From NCBI GenBank assembly GCA_032191425.1, contig CM063448.1, positions 36,742,908-36,806,907 on the forward strand: 64,000 nucleotides of DNA, in the 5' to 3' direction. Below the pieces are notes generated by a model. It had not been told where the DNA came from and did not search any database. It saw only the letters and a list, made by a program, of their open reading frames with translations. Position numbers and translations under genes: made by a program. Source of the stretch: Lymantria dispar. Its lineage: Eukaryota > Arthropoda > Insecta > Lepidoptera > Erebidae. Of this stretch, positions 10,501 to 23,000 are shown in pieces; the first letter of the stretch is position 1; each line of letters begins with the position of its first letter.

Positions 10501-13500
10501 CAACTGTTCGAGTATGTTGTAGTGTACCGGCCATAGATCGTAATTAAAATGTATATTACACAAAAAACAATATAACATAAAAGTTATAGTAATTTCAAAA
10601 ATGTGCGTCAAACAGTCTACGCCTTAAATGTTACGCATGGATAGACAGGATACATGTAGGCATGTAAAGCTTCGACAGTATAATTTCATTCATACATACC
10701 TAGAATTGTGCAAACGCTTCAATGGGACTGTAGGCACAAACGTGACTCGGTGACGATAATCGGCCGATCAGCTGATTTAAAGCGAAGTTCGTTTGCTTAT
10801 GCGACCGTAATCATTGATTTTTTCAATTTCTATTGAACATTTAACAAAGTACGAATATGTTGCAGATTAAGTATCACTGACTTTATACATTTCAATCAGA
10901 TTTAAACGAAAAAACAATGACAAAATTGAAAACTTTACATGTCTCTAATTCACTAACGAATCAATATTTTCCTTCAAATTTTTTTTATGGGTTCTTACCA
11001 CCATTGCCTACCCCCCGTTTGACCAGTTGTCCCATAACCTAATACACCCTGTATATAAAACAATTTTAAATATAAAAACCTTATTCGAAGTGGTCTCCAT
11101 TAGCTGCAATACATGCATGCTTTGTTGACTAATTGGGAAGCTTCCTAAGAGCTTTAGGCATAAATACAGTCATTTTGTTTATTAAAATGTTGCTCATTTC
11201 TAAAACAATTCTCATCCGTAAACAAAATTTTTCTGTGACCTCCCTTTGTGTACTGCTTCAGTGGTTGTTTCGATTTTACCACCCTATTCTTTTTTAAATT
11301 AGCAGTTAAGAAATGACCAGTATGTCTCTTATAGGCTGAAAGTCCTAAGTCATTTTTTGAAATACGCTACAGGGTTCTAGGTGCTATCTTTATCTGCCTA
11401 GATAAAATCTTTTGCTTTCGCATATTTCATTGAATTCTTACCCTTACAGCTTTGACCACCTTTTTCGTACAAACACTACGTGGACGGCCAGATCTTTTTC
11501 TGGCACAAACAGTGGTGGTCTCATTGTACCTATTAATAGCCTGGTACACAAACACTTTGCTAATACCAAGCGTATGTAGAGTTATTATATTTGGCTGCAT
11601 ACCTACTTTGTTTAATGCAATCACAGCGATTCGGTTCTCTTTATCACGCCACTCCATTTTAATATCGCAAAATATTGTACAATATATTGGCTCCAAAATG
11701 AGAAAACACAATGAACAATCATTTAAAAATGATAGATTCCAAATTGAAATGTAATATTTTGTTTAATTGTAACAGTATTTACGGCCAGACTAAGTATGGA
11801 AATAAATATGGTGTGTATGTGATAGCTGCTCTACTAGTTAACTCGTGATCGGTTGCCACTTGTAGGATCTGCGCCAGCCATATTTTACTTGTTATTATTT
11901 AAAAAATATGTATAATATTTTGATGGGCATCATAGTTGAGTCCAACAGTGGGATATTATATGAGGTGAAATGATGAAAGAGGGATGAGGTATTACCTGTT
12001 CATACTCAGTTATACATTTACGTTACAGATGTGTCACGGTGCCATAGTGCGGGTATGCGGTAGACGGACAGCGCCACAGCTGAAGACATTACTGCCTCCG
12101 TGGCTACAGGCGCAGTACGACGAGCATGCACCTGCACAGACTAATGCACAAAACTCACTCAAGGTAAGTAAAATCCCTAGCCGAGGCCGCGGGTGAATAA
12201 TAACTGGGGACTAGTCCATCACCCGCAGAGAGGGTGGCGCGCAACAGCGATCGACGTCCGGGACATCAGAAGGAGAAGGTACCCCACAGCGTAACCCACC
12301 AGGCTGGCCATGGAGGACAAGGAACACAGTACTGGTGGTCGTCACAACGGCGAAGGAGAGGAGACGGTGAGTTATGGAGCCACGCGCCACCCCTTCGTCG
12401 CCCCGGACGGAGCTGGACAGCGAGTGCGCTGACCATAGCCCACCCCCCCAAAAAAAGTCATCATCACTCCATCACCACTATGGGAGGGAAATTTACCTAC
12501 CACCACGCTGGTCAAACGTGTTGGCATAGGCTATAGTTTTGAGTGTTTCTTTTCTTGCATAGATATTGTATCTCTTAGTTATCTTTTACAATACCCACGG
12601 GTAGGAGAGGGGGTTGTGAATTGTATTCTTATTATATCATCACACAGACTGTTTTCTGGAAAATAAATAACATCATCATCATCTCAGCCCATATACTTCC
12701 CATTGTTGAGCTTCTACCTCCCCCACTAAGGGAGAGAAATTAACCTACCACCATGTTGGTCAGACGTGTTGGCATAGGGGTTTGTTTGTAGTTGGTTTCG
12801 AATTTATCTTCTTTTCCATAGATATTATATTATATCCATATTGTGTCCTTTAGTCGGCTTTACGATACCCCCAGAGAAATTAAGAAAGGTGATGGTGAAT
12901 TGTATTCTTATTCTGTCACCACACAGATTGTTTTCTGAAAAATAAACATTTTGTAGCATACAAAATTGAGAATTTAAATATTGTTGAGTACTAGGCATGC
13001 CTTTTAAGTTCTGTCGTTTCCATATTTCCCAGCAATTTTAAATTTGAAACTGTTCTATATTCGAATGTGTTTAAATTTTGAATCTCAAAACAGTTGAAAG
13101 TATTAGGATTAATGCTATTGTTTAGTCACAGCGTCGATTGGAATCTGTCAGGTTACGTACGAAAATGAATCTTTCTAAGGAAAATGTTCGTGCAATAATT
13201 TTCTACAACTTTAGAAGAGGCCTGACACGGCTTCAGTGTTTTGAAGAGCTAACATCTGTGTTCAGTGATGAAGCCCCATGTCTACGGACTGTCGAACGCT
13301 GGTATTTAGAATTTCAGGGTGGACATACTAGTGTTAGTGACAAATCTCGCGAAGGACGCCCGAAACTCGCCTTCACTGAAGATAACATCATTGCTGTGAG
13401 ACAACTAATTCTCGAAGATCGCTTTGTGACGTATCAAGAGATAGAGGCTGTATTAGGCATCTCAGGGACAACCATTCCGAAGATCTTGCATGAAGCGCTT

Positions 13501-16500
13501 GGTGTGAGAAAGCTAGTTTGCCGTTGGATACTGTTCGAGAATCAACACACCGTGGGCGACAACGGAGGCGGGGGGGCGAGAACAGCGCTCGCGCCTGCTC
13601 CGTGCACATGTCACTGCACCTTCGTCCGCTGTACTTATCGTTCGCGCGTTGTTACTCTATTTTTTTAGTACTATTGTACTTACCTTATTTCAATATAGTC
13701 CATACTTTCCACTAGCTTTCATTTAAATACTTATTACCTGAATAGTATACTTCAATCTAGATACCGCATCTGCTTGCCGACGATCACAAGGCGGCCCGCG
13801 TCAGATGGTGTAAGAAAACTCTGCAAAGGTTCAACCGAGGAGAGTCAAATCACGTCTACGACATCATCAGTGGTGACGAATCTTAGATCTATGCTTTACG
13901 ATCCTGATTCCAAACAACAATCTACAATCTGGGTCTTTCAAGACGAGCCAAAGCCGACTAAAGTTGTTTGTTCTTGAAGCACTTCAAAGAAGATGGTGGC
14001 CACGTTCGTTGGAAAAACCGGACTATTGCACTTGAAGGTCGTAGAACAGTTAACGCAGAGTGGTATACCACAGTTTGTTTACCACAAGTCATCGCCGAAC
14101 TTCGAAAATATAACTCAAAGCGACGCATCATCCTGCACCACGACAACGCCAGTTCACACATGGCTCGTCAAACGATTGAGTATTTGAAGCAGGAAAAAGT
14201 AGAAATTGTTGACCATCCTCCATACAGTCCTGACCTAAGCCCTAACGATTTCTTTACATTTCCTAATATTAAGAAAAGTCTTTGTGGTCAAAAGTTCCAG
14301 TCCGGTGAAGAAGCAGTCGACGCTTTCAAGTCAGCCATTTTGAACACCCCCACTTTAGAGTAGAATAAATGTTATAATAACTGGTTTGAGCGAATGGAAA
14401 AGTGTATTAACCTACGTGGTGAATACTTTTAAAAACAATAAAAACTACTATAAGGTTCTTGTCCGTGTGGTGACGGAGTAAGAATACAATTCACCACTGC
14501 CTATCTTGCCCGTGGATGTCGTATAAGACGACTATGGGATATAATGTGCACATAACATCTGTGCAAGAGAAGGAAAACTCGAAATGAAACCCTATACCAA
14601 CATGTCTGACCAGCATGGTATAGTAGGTCAAATTCCCTCCCGTTGTGGAGGAGGCCCGAGCCCAACAGTGGGACGTATGTGGGCTGCGATGATGATGATG
14701 ATAAGGTTCTAGTTGTTTTTTTCTTCAAACGACAAAACTTAAAAGGCGTACCTCGTACCAGTGACCTTTCCTGGTTGCGCTTCGGTTCCAATCGTTTTCA
14801 CCGCGCATTTTTAACCCTCGGGCTCGAGTCCCTCAATGTCTTATTATGGCTTCTGAGGCGTAGAGAGGGTACCCGAAAGGGTATCACGAGGGCCTGGCCA
14901 TGGACGTCAAGAAACTCGGTACCGGGAGTCAGTCCAATGGCGAAAGAGAGAGAATTTGGTGGATTAGAGGGCCGCGGGTCATCCTTTCATCACACCAGAC
15001 GGTAGTGGTGGTCGTTGAATAAACGAACAGTTTTTTTCGACTGTTTCTTTGCAGTGAACTAATAAACCAGTTTATAGTTGACTGATAAACATGTTTACGT
15101 ATGAACGGCTTCGCGAAACGGTCGTCGCAATTCGCATCAACGAATGACACGAACGCGACGACTAGCGAGTATTCGAAAGCGCCCGAATCGGCCCGAATTT
15201 GGACGACGAGATGCGCGCGCGCTCGCGCGGCTCGCTACGCTCTTTACCCGCCCCGCAAACCTCACCGCCCGTAGGCGTGAGTCGAGCCGAAATCATAACG
15301 CATAGATAGATTGATTGCAATTCATTGAACTCTGCTATCATGTGATGGGACTATCATTAGATATTGAAGCGTCAATGTATATTGTACAATTAAACTGTTG
15401 TCTAATAAAATTCGTTGAAGTTTCGTTGTCCTTTACCAATGGACGATCAACGTACGTCATAATATAAACTAAACGTCTCGTCTTGTCTAAGCGTCTACGA
15501 CATAAACTAGTCGAAAATTAGACTGTTTATTCAACTAGTTTATCATCGACGATAAACGGTCTCGTTGCGTCGACTGTAAAATCGTCGACGACCCACTACT
15601 ACCAGACGGATACATATAGACTGCCAAAAAAATGGTTTCTGAGGGGTAGAGTTGCTGTGAATTTGCTAATGAAATATTAATATTTCAGAAGGTATTTGTC
15701 GGCGTTACGCCAGGAATTAGGTTGTCCATATTAAAATATCGAGTATGTAATCACTGTATTTATTACAAGTTATTGCCGGAGAAGTGAGTGAAGTAAAACT
15801 GTCCTCTATTCTAATCTTACAATGTTTTTATAACCTCCGCTTTACAATGAAACGGTCTAGTCTTAGTAACTACAATTACTTTTTATAACAAACAAATAAA
15901 ACAACTATTTTTAACTATCGGAATATAGCTAAATAATAATGATAAATATTCTAATGCATTTAACATAATTCCAAATAGTCAATTTTACACAATTTACATT
16001 AATGTAATTAAAGGAAATATTGTTCTCATATATTGTTCAACAGACGGCGCTCTAACTAGAAATAAATTACAATCTTTATTGTGTAAAAACAACTAAATAT
16101 GGTTACAAATAATTACATTAATTCTAATCGATTTTAATTTGATCAATTATATAAATATTTAAACAATTAAATCAAAGATTTCTAGAAATACATTCAAAAA
16201 GTGTCTTAAATATTATAGCATGGTAAATAGCAGTGTTGTTACTACAAATAATTATTTAAATATTAGTTGCAAATATTTCAAACATGTTTATAACTATAAT
16301 TGATAACACATACATCAACAATTTACAAATATTGCCGATAGAGGGCGATATGCGCCCATACGGCCATACTGACTCCAGCGCGTCCCTTGCGCTGTTAAGG
16401 CGTCACCCACCAAGGGATCTAGCCATCCACAAGGCATCACCCATCCTGGGATCTAGCCAACAAGACCAGGTTTAAGGATACGCATGATGGCCAGCTAGCG

Positions 16501-19500
16501 CTTTAGGAAGGATGTTTTGGATAGAAAAAGCATTTGTAAGGCATCACCCATCAAGGGATCTAGCCAACCACAAGGCATCACCCATCCTGGGATCTAGCCA
16601 ACAAGACCAGGTTTAAAGATACGCATAGTGGCCAGTCAGCGCTTTAGGAAGGATGTTTCGGATAGGAAAAATAAAAAGCATTTGTTTCCAAATTAGTATT
16701 CACCCGCCCATACGGCATTACTTTGATAACAGTTTTTACAACAGGCGCTAGTCGATAAAGTCATTGCTAGCGATGCTTACACCACATCCGCGGAGATAAT
16801 TATGCTTCATTATATATCGGTCATTAGGCAATACCTCCTAAAGTGCCATGGGACCCTCGAAGAGAGTCTGTCAATCATGGCGATGCACGAAAACAAAATT
16901 GCCAAAAAATACATTTATTTTGGCTTTACCTTTGTCAAATCAATTAACTCTAGAAAAGATCGCTCGTCCATCCTTTTCTTACAGACGCTTAATCTTTTGT
17001 CCGTTCGTCGACCTCTACCTGCAACATCTCGATAAAAAAGCGGTTAATATTTTTGCTGAACAATACTCCCAGTAATATTGCATAGTTTATAGCCCACTGG
17101 AAATCGTGAATAGCACTGTGGCATGGTTTTCAAGCTCAACTACGGACATTAATATCTTTGATAATTTTCACAACTAGTCTCACTTAACCATTTGCTCTAC
17201 TAGTTCCCTTAGCCACAAAGTATATTCAATACCGTATTTATTCATTATTATAAGAAGAGACGAGTTCCAAATATAGTTACAACTTCACAAAAGACCTCAT
17301 AGCCGATTGTGACGTCTTTAGTGTAAACTACTATAAAGACAAATGCGTATTCTGGCTTCTGATGACGTCTGCCATGAATGTAGCCTGTAATTGTCAGCGA
17401 ACATAGTATGAAAATTATATTGCAATTTTATAGATTGGAAGTCTATTGTTTTATTTCCCGATTTCAGCTTTACGAATGTTAGCTAGCACAATTCTTCACA
17501 AATTTTTGAACATATTCGGGTACCAATATTGTTCGCCGATTTTAGCCAGTACTTTTTCGCAACAAAAGTTGTGGTAGTCTAGCAATAGTTAGTCGGCGGG
17601 AGATGCTGGACAGTCTCGAGCGTGACCCCTGGGGTCGCCCCTATCTCGCGGCGCTGAGCAAGCTCCGCGGGCGGGGCCCCCCCCTCACCGAGACTCTCCA
17701 GCCCAGCCTCCTCACCAGAGTTGTCGAGGACCTCTTTCCACGGCGGGCGGAACACACGCCCCCGGTCATGGCTTCGCCGGACAGCGACCGGGAGGCCGAA
17801 GATGAAAGTGCTCCGCCCATCACGGAGCCGGAAATGGGGGCGGCAGTGGCGCGTATGCGAGTGAAATCCACCGCCCCGGGGCCCGACGGTATTCCGAACC
17901 GTGCGCTGGCCCTGGTCCTCGAGCACCTGGGACCACGCCTCGGGGGACTGTTCGACGCCTGTTTGACGTCCGGGCAGTTCCCTGGATGCTGGAAAGAGGG
18001 GAGGCTGGTTCTCCTGCCGAAGCCGGGTCGGTCTCCCGAGTCGGCCTCGGCCTACAGGCCCATCGTGCTGCTCGATGATGCGGGCAAGCTGCTGGAGAGG
18101 GTGTTGGCTGCCCGCATCGAGCGGCACCTCGTCGGGGTCGGGCCCGATCTGTCGGACGCCCAGTTTGGTTTTCGGAGAGGGCGTTCGACGATCGCGGCCC
18201 TGCTTCGCCTGAAGGCCGTGGTAGCGGAGGCCGTCACCGGCGGAGGAGTCCTGTTGGCGGTGTCCCTGGACATCGCCAACGCCTTCAACAGTCTGCCATT
18301 CAGCTGCATCAGGGAGGGGCTGAGGTATCACGGGGTGCCCGTGTACCTCAGGCGGCTGGTGGCAGACTACTTGGAGGGGCGCAGCGTCCTCTACGTTGAC
18401 CGAGTAGGGGACGTTGTGCGAACGCCCATGACATGCGGTGTCCCACAGGGGTCGGTTCTGGGTCCGACCCTGTGGAACATCGGCTACGACTGGGCGTTGA
18501 GAGGAAGCCTCTCACCCGGGCTGGGCGTAATTTGCTACGCCGACGATACACTCGTCACAGCCCGGGGTGGGACGCTAGAGGAGGCGGCACGCCTGGCAAC
18601 TCTCGGCACCGAGGAGATTGTCAGGCGGATCGAAGCGCTGGGGTTGAGGGTAGCCCTGGAAAAGACGGAGGCCCTTTTGTTCCATGGCCTCCGTACTGCC
18701 GGGCCTCCCGCCGGCGCTTCGATCACCGTGAAGTCGGTCACCATCAGCATCCAGGCCCACATGAAGTACTTGGGCCTGGTGCTCGACGGGCATTTTTGGT
18801 TCCGGGAGCATCTCCATCGACTTGTTCCCCGGCTTGTCGGCGCGGCGTCCGCCCTTTCGCGGCTGATGCCGAATGTGGGCGGACCCAGCGCTACGTGCCG
18901 ACAGCTGTACGTGGGGGTGATCCGGTCGATGGCCCTGTACGGCGCACCGGTGTGGGCGGGGTCCCTGACCGTTCGTCTTAGGGCCCTCCTGTGGCGACCA
19001 CAGAGGGTCATGGCGATCAGGGCCATACGGGGTTACCGCACGGTGGCGACGGAGGCAGCGTGCCTCCTGGCCGGAACTCCCCCGTGGGACCTGGAGGCGG
19101 AGATGCTCGCCGAAATTTATCGGCGGGTGTCGGAGACGCGCGCCCGCGGCGGCATGGTCTCCATCAAAGAGATCACCGCCTGGCGGGTCGACGCCCGCCG
19201 AGAAGTCATTGCCCGTTGGGCAGTCCGGCTGGAGAGTCCTCGGTACGGTGTCAGGACCGTCGAGGCCTTCCGGCCGGTGCTGATGGAGTGGTTGGAGCGG
19301 ACGCACGGGGTGCTTTCCTTCCGACTGGTGCAGGTGCTGACGGGGCACGGTTGCTTCGGGAAGTACCTGCACAAGATTGTCAGGAGGGAGAGCACACCGT
19401 CCTGCCACCACTGCAGTTGCGACGAGGACAGGGCGCAGCACACGCTCGAGGAGTGTGCTGCATGGGAGGGGGATCGCCGTGAACTCGTCGCAATTATCGG

Positions 19501-19971
19501 TGCTGACCTGGCGCTGCCGACCATCGCCAGGGAGATGCTCGTCAGCGTCAGGAACTGGGACGCGGTCGCCGCCTTCTGTGAGGCCGTAATCTCACGGAAG
19601 GAGGCGGCGGATCGTGTGCGAGTAGAGCTCCTATTCGGCGACACGTTCCGCCGCCGGCGACTCGGGCGGCGCAGGCGCGAGTATTTGCGCCTAATGCCGC
19701 CCTAGCCGAGGCCGCGGGTGATTGGATCGGGGAATTGTCCGTCACCCGCGGAGAGGCTGACCGCGCGACGGCGACTGACGTCCCAGGACGTCGAGAGGTG
19801 AGGGTACCCGAAAGGGTATTCCGTCGGCCGGCCACTGACGACAAGTCACATCTGCTCCGGTGGTCGGCCCAACAACGAGGTGACGTGGGTACGGGTGGGT
19901 TATGGGCCCGCGCGCCGTCCTTTCATCGCCCCGGACGGACTGGACCGCGCGTGCGCTTACCGTAGCCCACC

Positions 19972-20007
<36 letters not shown>

Positions 20008-23000
20008 AGCAATAGTCCTTATATTGCGGTGGAGGTAATAAACACATATTAATGGAAACAAATTAGATCCAAATTCAGAACAAAAATTTATGGATCGCAC
20101 AGAGCTGTCCTGCGCAGGATTCGAACCCGCGACACTGGTACGATATTTTAACCACTACGTCATCTGTGCCGTGCAGTGTGATCGTAACACGAGTTTCTAA
20201 CGGTAATTACGTGAAACGATACTATTTAAACATTATAGCTCAGCAATATCTTGTTAAATGACATAAAGTATAGACTACTGTCAGAGTCTATCTCCTTTAT
20301 TGAAGGATCACTCTTCTGCCCTACATGAAGCCAAGTATGGTCAAGAGTGGATGAATTTACGACGAGATAAACAATTACTTCGTTCTAGAGCATATGGTTT
20401 ACTTAACACAGATTAAGACTATAATCTGTATTAACTAAGCAGTCACCCTTTCGATATTCTACTTTAAACTAAAAATTTTAAAGAAATGCTACCAGTTATG
20501 CACTCCTGGAGTGTGCTCTTTCTACCTTGCCTTGAAACCTTAAGTGAATTTCAGTTACAACATAATCAGTTACCACTTTAAATAATTGACCACCTAAGAA
20601 GTGACGGAAATGCTTAATAGCTTTATACGAAGTCTAGCGTCTTCAGCTCACGAGCGGTATTTATTTCAACGCACATGGTTCGCATACTGAACTACGCGAG
20701 GACTTTTCAGCATTTAGTGATATTTAAAGTGATGGCAGCTTATCTCATTTTCATAGCGTTATAGAGGTGATAATCTATAGGGTCTGCGTTGAACTTATTT
20801 AATCAGCCATTTAGTTTTATTGTTAACGCACTGGCCTTTATTTGCGATACACAGTTGCAGAGTATGAAACTAGATTTAAAGCTTGAGACTATGTAACTTA
20901 AAACAATATTGAGTCGTTTAGATTGAAGTTAAAATCAAAGTTATAGATAGCATGGAGGGTTCATTTATCAGCAGTTACAGTTTTCTATATATACCCTCTT
21001 TAAGACTTACGGTAATACCAAACAGCACTAATAATGTCATAACCAATTCTACCTCGACACGTCATTGAAACTAACTTTGGTTGTAATACAAGCAACATCA
21101 ACGATCTGGCGTTTGCCCGGAATCGAACCAGTAAACTTATTTCGGATCAGAGAATAATCAACACCAGTAGAGAATAAGCAATTGAAAACTTTATTACCTA
21201 GCGATACTGCGATCTCTAGAAGTAATGTTCGTTAACCATAAATTCTATAGATTTGCTTACGGAAATAAATTATAACTTCGTGGTATTAAATATGAAAGCT
21301 ATAAATCAAGGACTCTGCAAGCGTGATAAGTAGCCGCTTCTATTTACATCACAAAAAGGTCCTAGGTTATTACAGTTAACACAATTACTACAGTGTAAGC
21401 GACGCGAATTATTCAAAATAAGAACTATTTAATAATTGTAAATATGTAGTAGGCATTCTATTGTTGCTATGCAAGTGCGCGCGGGGTAACTGGCGCGCGG
21501 GGTAATTGGTCGCGCGGGGAGAGATTCTCGCGCGTTGCCGCGCTCACGTTACCGAGACTTGAGCGCCTTTTACGTCATGAAAGGTGCCAAATACGGGCCT
21601 TATCATTTTTAAATGTCCCGTGCTGTTTACTATTATTATTAGTCAATATCTATACCAATAAATAAAAATGGGAGTGTCTGTAATGTCAAAATGGATTTTT
21701 TTGTCCGTCTGCCTGTCCGTCTGTCTGTTTGTTACGGGTAATCTTCAAAACGGCTGGACCGATTTCAAAAATTCTTTCACCAATGGAAAGCTATAATATC
21801 AGGGCGTAAACTAGGCTATATTTTATACCGGTATTCCCACGGGAACAGGAACCACGCGAGTAAAACGACTAAAACAGGCGAAGCGAGAGTGGGTTGCTAG
21901 TTATTCGACACATCAGTACTTTTTGGCGTCAATAGTCATTACATAACTCTTCACCGCCTGCACACCGGTGAAACCCCCGGCGTCGCCTTCAGACAGTTAC
22001 AATTACTGTTAGACGGTAGTTTTCGCTTAACGAAAAGTTAACAAAACAAACACGAGCCTAGACAAAATCTAGGCGTGTTTCGCAATAGCTCAGATCTTAT
22101 TAATTCAAGATAAATACCTGTTATTACGGCGTCGATCACCTCAGAGTCCGTAGCCTCACGTCTCAAACGTTTGAGCAGAGCCCGGCCCGTTGTAGCGTAG
22201 TCTGCGTAACTGTCAGCTTGTTCAGAGGTGCAGCTGCGCCACCACTGGACGTAGCCAGCATACCGGAACTCCTTGCCGAAGGTTGTAACGATGTCATCTT
22301 CCACTTGTTGCCATGTAATTGATTGAAGCGCCCATGTGTCTGCCGTACCGTTGAGTTCAAGAATAGCTTCCATTCTTGCTTCTTGCGGCTTATATGTTGA
22401 AAGCCATGATAGTCTCGTTAACATTTGCCCACTAGTCCGCGACGTCGATGATTATCGATGCGATCTCTCGTCGGGGTTGAACGGCGGTAGATAAAAATTT
22501 TGGTGCCGCCGTTTTATTGTAGCCTCCGTAGAAAATGCGGCTCTCGCAGCTGTTGTTGCAGCAGTATTTTGTAATGGAGGTCAGGAGATCCATCATTTGC
22601 TCCACAGTGAAGGTCATCCGTAGATCTTGAAGAGTTTTGGGGCTGTGATCCCACCGCTGCTGTCGGCGTTACGCCAGGAATTAGGTTGTCCATATTAAAA
22701 TATCGAGTATGTAATCACTGTATTTATTACAAGTTATTGCCGGAGAAGTGAGTGAAGTAAAACTGTCCTCTATTCTAATCTTACAATGTTTTTATAACCT
22801 CCGCTTTACAATGAAACGGTCTAGTCTTAGTAACTACAATTACTTTTTATAACAAACAAATAAAACAACTATTTTTAACTATCGGAATATAGCTAAATAA
22901 TAATGATAAATATTCTAATGCATTTAACATAATTCCAAATAGTCAATTTTACACAATTTACATTAATGTAATTAAAGGAAATATTGTTCTCATATATTGT

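Larger units (their letters stand above)
13085..14460 (+). mobile_element. Mariner-family DNA transposon, disrupted
   Basis: The transposase is readable in two blocks. 13138-13529 carries the paired HTH region (RAIIFYNFRRGLTRLQCFEEL, TVERWYLEF, SREGRPKLAFTEDN). 13762-14363 carries the catalytic domain with SGDES and IYAYDPDSKQQS, ILHHDNASSH and VDHPPYSPDLSPNDFF, the DD34D signature. About 232 bases of unrelated DNA at 13530-13761 and several frame breaks near 13885 and 13970 make it non-functional. Confidence 0.9.

Noticed and set aside
16398..16685. CRISPR-like short repeats (CATCACCCATC...GGGATCTAGCCA)
   Set aside because: Only two 141-base units with internal subrepeats, in a eukaryotic LTR element; no spacer logic and no cas genes.
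17579..19441. Long minus-strand and alternative-frame ORFs (up to 288 codons) over the R1 element
   Set aside because: They are shadows of the GC-rich R1 coding frame, arginine/proline/glycine-rich with no domain, and disappear where the R1 sequence ends.
17590..20003. R1 indicating 28S rDNA in the window
   Set aside because: Flanks are intron and LTR-element sequence and no rRNA is recognisable; target duplications are arbitrary sequence.
20095..20190. A functional tRNA gene on the minus strand
   Set aside because: A and B boxes are good, but the same sequence with a shared tail recurs at 29508, 47008 and 53965, so it is a tRNA-derived SINE.
21100..21140. A second tRNA-like site
   Set aside because: Only a B-box-like word is present; no A box or acceptor stem can be paired.
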